A stretch of DNA of 5,681 bases, taken from assembly GCA_002348315.1 (NCBI GenBank), contig DEAW01000240.1:1-5681 (forward strand). Reading direction: 5' to 3'. This DNA is from Planctomycetaceae bacterium UBA2972 (GTDB lineage Bacteria; Planctomycetota; Planctomycetia; Pirellulales; Pirellulaceae). Each line of letters begins with the position of its first letter. The stretch's first letter is position 1. Position numbers and translations under genes: made by a program. The notes below the pieces were generated by a model that saw only the letters and a list, made by a program, of their open reading frames with translations, searched no databases and had not been told where the DNA came from. Below, one piece after another: positions 1 through 5,681 of this stretch.

Positions 1-1041
1 GTTCTATTGTGTCGCGAGCGGACGCCCAGTGGTCGGATCCGAGCGATTGTTACCAACAGCGGGAATGCTAACGCCTGTACTGGTCAAAGAGGACTGGATG
101 ACGCTCGGACGATGGCCACGGACGTGGCAAAGCAATTGGGGATTGAAGCCGAGCAGGTGTTAGTTATGTCGACAGGCATCATTGGTGAATTTCTGCCGAT
201 GGAGAAATTGACGGTTGCATCAGAACGTGGTGTGGCTGAATTGCAGGCCGGCAGTGCTGCGTTTCTAGCCGCAGCTCAGGGGATTTTAACGACCGATAAC
301 GGAGTTAAGACTGCCGGTAGCGTCGTGGAGACCTCACAGGGCCCTGTCAGGATAGCAACGATGGCCAAAGGGGCGGGAATGATTGGTCCCAATATGGCGA
401 CGATGCTGGCCGCTGTTACCACCGATGCGAAACTGAATCCCGAGGATGCTCAGCAGCTATTAAAAGCAGCTGTGGACAAAAGTTTTAATTGCATTAGCGT
501 CGATGGCCATACCAGTACCAATGACACGGTTTTATTGCTTGCCAATGGAAGGGCGAACGAAAGTGAGTTAACCGGAGCAGATCTCGTTTTAGTATCGCAA
601 TGTATAGAGACAACATTGATCGAGTTAGCCAAACAAATACCCGCTGATGGTGAGGGAGCGACTCACCTTATCGAGATTAATGTGCAGGGAGCAGCCAGTC
701 AGGCGGATGCGAAGAAAATCGCCGAGACTGTTGGTAGCAGTAATCTTGTGAAAACATGTATTACCGGCAATGACCCAAATTGGGGTAGGATTGCGTCGGC
801 CGCCGGGTATGCCGGAATACCTTTTGAACTAAGAGGATTTAAGCTGTTTCTGAATGAGACATTGTTATTTGAAGGGGGTGAACCCTGTGTTTTCGACGCC
901 GGCATCGTCTCAAATTCTATGGCATCCAATAGTTTGGTCACGATTCGTATCGAGTTAGCTGAAGGTGCGGATTCGGCGACCATTTGGACGAGTGACCTGA
1001 CGACGGACTATGTCGTTTTTAACTCGGATTACCACACGTAG
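1..1041 (+). CDS. argJ: Bifunctional ornithine acetyltransferase / N-acetylglutamate synthase (ArgJ), 5' end missing
   Basis: ArgJ moves the acetyl group from N-acetylornithine to glutamate, recycling it in arginine synthesis; bifunctional members also make N-acetylglutamate from acetyl-CoA. It is cytoplasmic. The frame is open from base 1, and 346 residues are visible of a family length near 400, so roughly 50-60 N-terminal residues lie outside the window. The TTG at 7 is not the start, because conserved family sequence (LLCRER...SGRIRAIV) runs through it. Visible-residue landmarks: NSGNANACTG (19-28), the oxyanion-type STGIIG (57-62), and the autoproteolysis segment KGAGMIGPNMATML, cleaved in the family between Ala133 and Thr134 (Thr codon 400-402), which becomes the N-terminal nucleophile of the beta chain. 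VDGHTSTNDT, DGEGAT and GNDPNWGR follow, and the natural C-terminus ends NSDYHT. No damage is seen. Whether it is bifunctional or only recycles acetyl groups cannot be read from sequence alone. No clear terminator follows it. Confidence 0.96.
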   Translation, partial: VLLCRERTPSGRIRAIVTNSGNANACTGQRGLDDARTMATDVAKQLGIEAEQVLVMSTGIIGEFLPMEKLTVASERGVAELQAGSAAFLAAAQGILTTDNGVKTAGSVVETSQGPVRIATMAKGAGMIGPNMATMLAAVTTDAKLNPEDAQQLLKAAVDKSFNCISVDGHTSTNDTVLLLANGRANESELTGADLVLVSQCIETTLIELAKQIPADGEGATHLIEINVQGAASQADAKKIAETVGSSNLVKTCITGNDPNWGRIASAAGYAGIPFELRGFKLFLNETLLFEGGEPCVFDAGIVSNSMASNSLVTIRIELAEGADSATIWTSDLTTDYVVFNSDYHT

Positions 1042-1089
1042 ATAAGTATTTGTGTACTAGTGTTGTCGAAAAAACGATCGTGGGATAAA

Positions 1090-1119
1090 TTGACAACGTC
1101 ACGGCTGAATTAACAGCAT
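1090..1119 (+). promoter_or_regulatory. Candidate sigma70-type promoter for the acidic-protein gene
   Basis: A perfect TTGACA lies at 1090-1095 in the 135-nt gap after argJ. The -10 partner is poor: CAGCAT at 1114-1119 (18-nt spacer) and TAACAG at 1111-1116 (15-nt spacer) each match TATAAT at only three positions. Transcription from here would give a leader of about 50 nt before the ATG at 1177. A 6-bp inverted repeat, GTTGTC (1062-1067) and GACAAC (1092-1097), overlaps the -35 box. The rest of the gap (1042-1089 and 1120-1164) shows nothing else I can name. Confidence is low because of the weak -10. Confidence 0.3.
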
Positions 1120-1164
1120 GATACAAAGAACAACACGAGAGAATTCAAACCAGTCAAAGAGATC

Positions 1165-1170
1165 GAGGAG
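1165..1170 (+). promoter_or_regulatory. Shine-Dalgarno of the acidic-protein gene
   Basis: GAGGAG sits 6 nt before the ATG at 1177, a near-ideal placement. It is the strongest ribosome binding site in the window. It fixes the start at 1177 rather than at the in-frame ATG at 1195, and it is good evidence that this low-complexity frame is truly translated. Confidence 0.8.
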
Positions 1171-1176
1171 CATTAG

Positions 1177-1551
1177 ATGGCGACCGTATTAGCCATGCCA
1201 GAGACCAACGTTGAAGAGTCGACAGTAGAGGCCTATCCAGTCTTGACCGAATCCGTACAGCCACAGCCATTCCATCAGGAAGTCGTCGCTGAAGCAGAGG
1301 ATGGTGACGACCTGGATTTTGATGATTTCGACGAAGATGACTTCGATGATGAATTCGACGATGATTTCGAAGAAGAAGCCGAAGATGAATACGATGTCGT
1401 CGAAGAGTTCGAAAATGATTTTGTGTTTGTAGATCCGGCAGAAAAGAAGAAAGAAGAAAAGAAGAAAGAAGAAGAGAAGGAAAAGAAAGCAAGCGATGGC
1501 GAGTCGGGCGGAGATGAGGGCGACAACGACGACAAATCAGATGATGACTAG
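1177..1551 (+). CDS. Small, highly acidic low-complexity protein of unknown function
   Basis: I do not recognise a named family. The 124 residues fall into four parts. Residues 1-40 are ordinary in composition, with Val, Pro, Thr and Glu and no membrane segment or signal peptide. Residues 41-82 are an Asp/Glu block punctuated by Phe at 48, 51, 56, 60 and 64, as (D/E)2-3-F-D units. Residues 83-88 are a short hydrophobic break (VFVDPA). Residues 89-104 are a Lys/Glu run with EKKKE twice, then comes a Gly/Asp/Ser tail ending SDDD. By my count 53 residues (43%) are Asp or Glu, 10 are Lys, and Ile, Arg, Cys and Trp are absent. This predicts a soluble, disordered, strongly negative protein; partner binding, nucleic-acid mimicry or a charged-tail role are only guesses. 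Coding is supported by the Shine-Dalgarno and by synonymous Asp-codon mixing within the repeats. It stands 135 nt after argJ and 63 nt before ileS. Confidence 0.75.
   Translation: MATVLAMPETNVEESTVEAYPVLTESVQPQPFHQEVVAEAEDGDDLDFDDFDEDDFDDEFDDDFEEEAEDEYDVVEEFENDFVFVDPAEKKKEEKKKEEEKEKKASDGESGGDEGDNDDKSDDD
1318..1371 (+). repeat. Degenerate Phe-Asp/Glu codon repeats inside the acidic gene
   Basis: TTCGA recurs with TTC codons at 1327, 1342, 1354 and 1366 (steps of 15, 12 and 12 nt), preceded by a TTT codon at 1318. Each Phe is flanked by GAT/GAC/GAA codons. The GAT/GAC choice varies between units, so the repeat is kept at protein level more than at DNA level. Confidence 0.65.
1441..1470 (+). 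repeat. Exact 15-bp tandem duplication in a homopurine tract
   Basis: GAAAAGAAGAAAGAA occurs at 1441-1455 and again, with no mismatch, at 1456-1470. A third unit at 1471-1485 matches it at 11 of 15 positions. The whole stretch 1440-1489 is purine-only on this strand. The unit is five codons, so a gain or loss keeps the frame and adds or removes one EKKKE. Confidence 0.85.
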
Positions 1552-1554
1552 TGT

Positions 1555-1569
1555 TTGGCCGTTTGCCAA
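1555..1569 (+). terminator. Weak hairpin after the acidic-protein gene
   Basis: TTGGC (1555-1559) and GCCAA (1565-1569) form a 5-bp stem with a 5-nt loop, starting 3 nt after the stop. It is followed by TATTTAAA, not a clean T-run. It could be a weak terminator, an RNA-stabilising stem or chance. The short stem argues against strong termination, so read-through into ileS is plausible. Confidence 0.25.
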
Positions 1570-1599
1570 TATTTAAACTTCCTCGCAATGATTTAGAAT
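1563..1599 (+). promoter_or_regulatory. Weak promoter-like boxes just before ileS
   Basis: TTGCCA (1563-1568, 5 of 6 to TTGACA) lies 18 nt before AATGAT (1587-1592, 4 of 6 to TATAAT). A better -10 look-alike, TAGAAT (1594-1599, 5 of 6), has no -35 at proper distance. Either would start RNA only about 10-15 nt before the ileS ATG, giving a very short leader. The TTGCCA box overlaps the hairpin at 1555-1569, so the two readings compete. There is no room for a T-box in this 63-nt gap. Confidence 0.2.
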
Positions 1600-1614
1600 T
1601 ACGTCTCCAATACT

Positions 1615-4600
1615 ATGTTTCAACCGCTACCCAACAACCCCAGTTTTCCAAAGTTAGAGGGGGACGTACTCACCCGCTGGAAAGACGCGAGCATCTATGA
1701 GAAATCGCTGGCAAAGCGGGCCGATGCAGAACGCTTTGTATTCTATGAAGGACCGCCAACGGCAAACGGGATGCCTCATCCAGGGCATTGTCTGACTCGA
1801 TCGATCAAAGATCTGTTTCCACGTTATAAAACGATGCGGGGTTTTCTTTGCGAGCGGAAGGCGGGTTGGGACACTCATGGCCTGCCGGTCGAAGTTGAAG
1901 TTTGTAAAGAACTTGGAATTCACTCCAAAGAAGAAATTGAAGAATATGGAGTGGAACCATTCATTCATCGTTGCCAGGAGAGTGTTTGGCGTTACATGCA
2001 GGAATGGGAAGCCCTAACCGAACGATTGGGGTTTTGGGTAAATCTGGATGATGCCTACGTTACTTACCATCAATCATTTGTGGAAAGTGTCTGGTGGTCT
2101 CTCAAGAATCTATTTGATCGCGGTTTGCTCTATAGGGGTCACAAAATTGTCTGGTGGTGGGCTCAGGGGGGGACGGCCTTAAGCGCAGGAGAAGTTGGAC
2201 AGGGTTATCGGGAAGTTGCCGATCCCAGTGTCTTTGTTGAATTTCCCTTAGTTGATTCGCCACAGGAATCGTTATTGGTTTGGACGACGACCCCATGGAC
2301 TCTGCCTAGTAATCAATTTGCGGCTGTCCACGAGGAATTGAATTATGCCAAAGTTCGTGATGGAGAGACTGGACGTTTATTGATCGTCGCAGAGTCCTTG
2401 GTGGAAAAGCTGGCCGGCCAGTTTAAGCGTGAGTTAGTCATTGAATCCACGTGCCGTGGTTCCGATTTGGTGGGACTGCAATATGAACCTCCGTTTGAAT
2501 ATTTTTATCAAACCCAGTCGGCAGACTCTGGTGAATTGCTTGATGGTGGACAGCAGGTATTGCAATGGAGAGTGGTGGCCGCCGACTTTGTCACGACGGA
2601 TAGTGGAACTGGTTTGGTGCATATGGCCCCTGCTTTTGGAGAGGCTGACTATGAAGTGCTGGTTGAAGAGCAACAGCGGTTCGCGGAAGGACAGGGACCA
2701 CAATTAATCTGTGCGGTAGGGCCTGATGGGAAGTTCACCGAGGTTGCCGAAAACTATGCCGGACGTTGGGTAAAGGAAGCTGACAAAGATATTAGTCGTG
2801 AGTTAAGAGAGAAGGGGAGATTGGTCATGTTGGATCAATATCTCCATGACTATCCATTCTGTTGGCGTGCCGATGATGATCCCCTGATTCAGTATCCGCG
2901 TGAGAGTTGGTTTATAAGAACGACGGACTTTCGCGATGACATGTTAGCAAATAACCAGCAGATAAACTGGCTACCCGGGCATATTAAAGACGGTAGATTT
3001 GGTAACTTCCTGGAGTCGAATGTTGATTGGGCCTTATCGAGAGAACGGTTTTGGGGAACACCATTGCCCGTGTGGGTTTGCTCGGTCACAGGAAAAATGG
3101 AGGCAATTGGAGCCTATCAGGAACTGCTTGAGAAAGATGGAGTCCGAGGGACAGAGGTCTGGGAAGATGCTAAATCTGCGAATCCGGAATTGTCAGAGCA
3201 TTTAAAGGTGCATAAACCATACATTGATGCGATTACTTATGACTCGCCGTTCGAATCCGCTGGCAGAATGGAACGGGTTTCAGAGGTAATCGATTGCTGG
3301 TATGACTCAGGTGCCATGCCGTTTGCACAGTGGGGTTACCCTCATCAGAATCAACAGGAATTCGAGACACAATTTCCAGCTGATTTTATCAGTGAAGCAT
3401 TAGATCAAACCCGCGGTTGGTTCTACAGTCAGTTGGCCATTAGTACGATGTTGTTTGGCAAGCAAGGTGATGCTGGCGATTCGTCGGAATATCCTCATCC
3501 CTATCGAAATTGCATTGTTCTGGGGTTGATGCTCGGCGAGGACGGACGCAAGATGTCCAAAAGCAAACGGAATTACCGCGAGCCAAACGAGATCTTCGAT
3601 AAATATGGTGCGGATGCACTGCGGTGGTATTTCTTTGCGAATCAGGCTCCCTGGACTCCGATACGCTATAAAGAACAGTCCATTAAGGAGAGTATTCCTG
3701 AATTCCTGCTGCGACTCTGGAATGTATTCAGCTTCTTTACGATCTATGCGAATATTGACGGCTTTGAGCCTGAACAGCGTCTTACAGGTAATGCAGGTGA
3801 ACTGTCGCCCGAGCATCTTTGTGACGTCGACGGATACCGACCAGTCAGCGAGCGAAGCGAATTAGATCGCTGGGTGCTAAGTGAACTACAGCATACACTC
3901 ACCGATGTTGTTGAGCGAATGGATCGGTATGACAACTACGGTGCCGCCTTAGCGTTGAATGAATTCGTAGACGCATTAAGTAACTGGTATGTGCGTCGTA
4001 GCCGGGATCGATTTTGGGCTGCTGATAAAACGAGTCCGGAAAAGCTGGATGCTTACTGGACGTTATATGAATGCCTGATAACGGTCACCAAGATTATTGC
4101 TCCATTCGTTCCATTCCTAAGTGACTATATGTGGGGGAAACTAGCTGGAGTATTTGGTGAACGAGTTCCGGAGAGCGTTCATCTTTGTGATTACCCATCG
4201 GTCGATGCATCTCGGGTAGATGTGGAATTATCAGCTCGCATGGCAACACTACGCGAGATTGCCAGTCTTGGCCGTAGTGCTCGTATGAATGAGAAATTGA
4301 AAGTACGTCAGCCGTTGCAGAAAGTGGAAGTTGTTCTCGGCGATGACTCCAGCCAGCAGTGGTTACAATCGCATGATGCTTTATTGAGAGAAGAACTCAA
4401 TGTCAAGCAAATTGATTATGTGACCGACGCGGACGAGTATATTGACTATTTGATCCAGCCTAATTTCAAACGACTCGGTCCACGAGTAGGCAAACTCATT
4501 CCCCAGGTGAAGGCAGTGTTAGGAGCAGCCAACGGAGCTCAGTTGCTTGGAGAACTCGAGGCGAATGGCAAAGTTGTGATTGATGTCGCGGGTGAGTCAA

Positions 4601-4983
4601 TCGAGTTAGATACAGAAGACATCCAGGTCCGGTTGCAGGCCAAGGATGGTTGGGCTGCTGCACAGGGTAAGAATTCCGTGGTCGTATTGAATACGGAATT
4701 GACCGACGAGTTAATTCGAGAAGGGTATGCTCGAGATTTGATTCGTCTTATCCAGGATCGCCGCAAGGAGCTAGACTGCGAGTTTACAGATCGAATTCAG
4801 GTCGCGATTGAAGTGGATTCGGATATTCTGGCAGCTACACTTGATGAATATGGGGAAACGATTTCAGCAGAGACTCTGGCTGATTCAGTTTCGCTTGGTG
4901 TCCTCGAAGTGGAAGCTGTTGAGCGAAATGTGGCAGAAGTGGACATTCGTCTTTTTGTTGCGGTTAGTACATCCGCGGAGTAA
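1615..4983 (+). CDS. ileS: Isoleucyl-tRNA synthetase, type 2 (IleRS2-like)
   Basis: This enzyme charges tRNA-Ile with isoleucine using ATP and hydrolyses mischarged Val-tRNA. It is a cytoplasmic class I synthetase, complete at 1122 residues. Start: the MFQPLP...FPKLE opening matches the family N-terminus, although no Shine-Dalgarno precedes it. Order of parts: Rossmann fold with HPGH (55-58, the HIGH signature) and GWDTHGLPVE (84-93); CP1 editing domain with TTTPWTLPSN (224-233) and GTGLVHMAP...D (331-345), where Thr224-226, Asn233, His336 and Asp345 match in spacing E. coli Thr241-243, Asn250, His333 and Asp342; DQTRGWFY (597-604); KMSKS (646-650); helical anticodon-binding domain (about 745-860); then the type 2 C-terminal region (about 870-1122), without the C-terminal Cys4 zinc finger of E. 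coli IleRS. Editing looks intact. Odd point: CP1 cysteine pairs are replaced (Trp182, Gly185, Ala419, Thr492). ValRS is the nearest alternative but fits worse. purN follows 7 nt downstream. Confidence 0.97.
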   Translation: MFQPLPNNPSFPKLEGDVLTRWKDASIYEKSLAKRADAERFVFYEGPPTANGMPHPGHCLTRSIKDLFPRYKTMRGFLCERKAGWDTHGLPVEVEVCKELGIHSKEEIEEYGVEPFIHRCQESVWRYMQEWEALTERLGFWVNLDDAYVTYHQSFVESVWWSLKNLFDRGLLYRGHKIVWWWAQGGTALSAGEVGQGYREVADPSVFVEFPLVDSPQESLLVWTTTPWTLPSNQFAAVHEELNYAKVRDGETGRLLIVAESLVEKLAGQFKRELVIESTCRGSDLVGLQYEPPFEYFYQTQSADSGELLDGGQQVLQWRVVAADFVTTDSGTGLVHMAPAFGEADYEVLVEEQQRFAEGQGPQLICAVGPDGKFTEVAENYAGRWVKEADKDISRELREKGRLVMLDQYLHDYPFCWRADDDPLIQYPRESWFIRTTDFRDDMLANNQQINWLPGHIKDGRFGNFLESNVDWALSRERFWGTPLPVWVCSVTGKMEAIGAYQELLEKDGVRGTEVWEDAKSANPELSEHLKVHKPYIDAITYDSPFESAGRMERVSEVIDCWYDSGAMPFAQWGYPHQNQQEFETQFPADFISEALDQTRGWFYSQLAISTMLFGKQGDAGDSSEYPHPYRNCIVLGLMLGEDGRKMSKSKRNYREPNEIFDKYGADALRWYFFANQAPWTPIRYKEQSIKESIPEFLLRLWNVFSFFTIYANIDGFEPEQRLTGNAGELSPEHLCDVDGYRPVSERSELDRWVLSELQHTLTDVVERMDRYDNYGAALALNEFVDALSNWYVRRSRDRFWAADKTSPEKLDAYWTLYECLITVTKIIAPFVPFLSDYMWGKLAGVFGERVPESVHLCDYPSVDASRVDVELSARMATLREIASLGRSARMNEKLKVRQPLQKVEVVLGDDSSQQWLQSHDALLREELNVKQIDYVTDADEYIDYLIQPNFKRLGPRVGKLIPQVKAVLGAANGAQLLGELEANGKVVIDVAGESIELDTEDIQVRLQAKDGWAAAQGKNSVVVLNTELTDELIREGYARDLIRLIQDRRKELDCEFTDRIQVAIEVDSDILAATLDEYGETISAETLADSVSLGVLEVEAVERNVAEVDIRLFVAVSTSAE
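4977..4980 (+). promoter_or_regulatory. Shine-Dalgarno of purN, inside the ileS 3' end
   Basis: GGAG forms the last bases of the ileS coding region before its TAA and lies 10 nt before the purN ATG at 4991. The spacing is a little long. Its position suggests that ribosomes ending ileS could re-initiate on purN. Confidence 0.5.
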
Positions 4984-4990
4984 ATGATCC

Positions 4991-5617
4991 ATGAGTGATC
5001 GGTTATCAGTTTCGGTATGGATCTCAGGCGGTGGTACGACGCTCTGTAATCTGCTTGAAAAGATCGATGCGGGCCTGCTTGATATCGATATCCGTTTGGT
5101 CATCGCGAGTAAACCCAATGCCGCCGGCCTCGAATTTGCTCGAAACGCTAACATCCCGATTGTGGTTGTAGAAAAGTCAGCACACGCTGACCCTGTCGAA
5201 TATAGCGAAGCCATGTTTGCACCGTGCCGGGAGGCGGAAGTTGACTATGTCGTCATGGGTGGTTTTCTGAAGCATGTCCTGATCGCAGAAGATTTCGAGA
5301 ATCGTGTCATCAATATTCATCCGAGTTTAATTCCGGCTTTTTGCGGGAAGGGGATGTACGGGCACCATGTTCATAACGCCGTCGTGGAGTATGGAGCCAA
5401 GGTGAGCGGTTGTACCGTCCATTTCGTGGATAATGAATTTGATCATGGCCCCATTATTCTGCAGCGAACAGTTTCAGTGAGTTCGAACGATGATGCCGAA
5501 GCTGTTGCTACGCGAGTATTCCAGGCTGAATGTGAAGCCTATCCAACCGTCTTACAGTGGCTAAGTCAGGGCCTTATCTCGCTGGATGGCCGTAAAGTGA
5601 GCATTTCTTCTTCTTAA
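4991..5617 (+). CDS. purN: Phosphoribosylglycinamide formyltransferase (GART, PurN)
   Basis: PurN formylates glycinamide ribonucleotide with 10-formyl-tetrahydrofolate, the third step of de novo purine synthesis, in the cytoplasm. At 208 residues it is full length (E. coli 212). The N-terminal phosphate-binding loop is ISGGGTTL (11-18), equivalent to the SGNGSNL loop of E. coli. The catalytic triad is present: Asn108 and His110 in INIHPSLIPAF and Asp151 in FDHGPIILQ, matching E. coli Asn106, His108 and Asp144. VSGCTVHFVD (138-147) and the CGKGMYGHHVH loop (118-128) fit the bacterial PurN subtype with the longer loop. The first ATG at 4984 reads only four codons before a stop, so 4991 is the start. 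The 7-nt gap after ileS points to one transcript. No PurT-like (formate, ATP-grasp) features are seen. The tail ends in a Ser run and is followed at once by a hairpin. Confidence 0.96.
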   Translation: MSDRLSVSVWISGGGTTLCNLLEKIDAGLLDIDIRLVIASKPNAAGLEFARNANIPIVVVEKSAHADPVEYSEAMFAPCREAEVDYVVMGGFLKHVLIAEDFENRVINIHPSLIPAFCGKGMYGHHVHNAVVEYGAKVSGCTVHFVDNEFDHGPIILQRTVSVSSNDDAEAVATRVFQAECEAYPTVLQWLSQGLISLDGRKVSISSS

Positions 5618-5618
5618 A

Positions 5619-5639
5619 ACCAAGATTTCTTTTCTTGGT
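5619..5639 (+). terminator. Hairpin just after purN, candidate terminator
   Basis: ACCAAGA (5619-5625) pairs perfectly with TCTTGGT (5633-5639) around a 7-nt pyrimidine loop, starting 2 nt after the purN stop. On this strand no T-run follows (GTACGC...), so it is a poor classic terminator for purN. Read on the other strand, the same stem is followed by TTTT, so it could serve a convergent gene to the right. The remaining bases 5640-5681 hold nothing I can name. Confidence 0.45.
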
Positions 5640-5681
5640 GTACGCTCACAGAATCCCACAAAACCCCTTATTTCATAGGAC

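Noticed and set aside
7..9. TTG that could be taken as the argJ start
   Set aside because: The frame is open to base 1, and the conserved ArgJ core (NSGNANACTG) follows only about 16 codons later, whereas the family has roughly 60-70 residues before it. The true start lies left of the window.
699..983. 94-codon open frame on the - strand inside argJ
   Set aside because: It overlaps the most conserved C-terminal part of argJ and has no domain or start signal of its own.
1275..1535. 86-codon Ser-rich open frame on the - strand
   Set aside because: It is a direct by-product of GAT/GAC/GAA codons read in reverse, with no other support.
1154..1588. 144-codon open frame on the - strand over the acidic gene
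   Set aside because: It is the antisense of the Asp/Glu-rich repeats and reads as a biased Arg/His/Leu string with no recognisable domain. The + strand frame has the Shine-Dalgarno and sensible codon variation.
1552..1614. T-box or other riboswitch controlling ileS
   Set aside because: The gap is 63 nt, far shorter than a T-box leader, and it has no T-box core sequence or strong terminator hairpin.
2166..2172. Run of seven G in ileS as a possible frameshift or sequencing error
   Set aside because: The frame continues correctly through the run into conserved sequence (TALSAGEVGQGY), so no shift has occurred.
3400..3816. 138-codon open frame on the - strand inside ileS
   Set aside because: It lies wholly within the conserved catalytic region of ileS and its product shows no family features, so it is a shadow.
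4984..4986. ATG overlapping the ileS stop as the purN start
   Set aside because: It reads only four codons before TGA. The ATG at 4991 opens the full PurN frame.

Overview
The window looks like a stretch of a bacterial chromosome, most probably from the Planctomycetota. The evidence is: (1) the isoleucyl-tRNA synthetase is of the eukaryote/Thermus-like type 2 and has an HPGH signature and a 'WWWAQGGTALS' segment that I associate from memory with planctomycete IleRS; (2) the PurN is of the 'ISGGGTTL...' type; (3) a small, extremely acidic, Phe-punctuated protein lies between them; (4) base composition is middling (roughly half G+C by eye). The phylum call is inference, not proof.

Layout, all on the + strand. 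1-1041: the 3' part of argJ, entering from beyond the left edge with its N-terminus missing. 1042-1176: a 135-nt intergenic region with a perfect TTGACA box and a strong Shine-Dalgarno at its right end. 1177-1551: a 124-residue acidic, low-complexity protein of unknown function. 1552-1614: a short spacer with a weak hairpin and weak promoter-like boxes but no Shine-Dalgarno. 1615-4983: complete ileS (1122 residues). 4991-5617: complete purN (208 residues), starting 7 nt after the ileS stop and so very probably cotranscribed with it. 5619-5639: a hairpin right after the purN stop. 5640-5681: nothing recognisable.

The three named genes are core housekeeping functions: arginine biosynthesis (the acetyl-ornithine cycle), tRNA-Ile charging with proofreading, and the third step of de novo purine synthesis (10-formyl-THF-dependent). 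They share no pathway; what they have in common is growth-linked demand. I see no mobile element, CRISPR array, tRNA, rRNA or phage gene. The least explained parts are the acidic protein (43% Asp+Glu, no Ile, Arg, Cys or Trp, with an exact 15-bp tandem duplication in a 50-nt purine tract) and the loss in IleRS of nearly all the cysteines that bind zinc in the CP1 region of related enzymes. I do not find convincing evidence of a new multi-gene system here.
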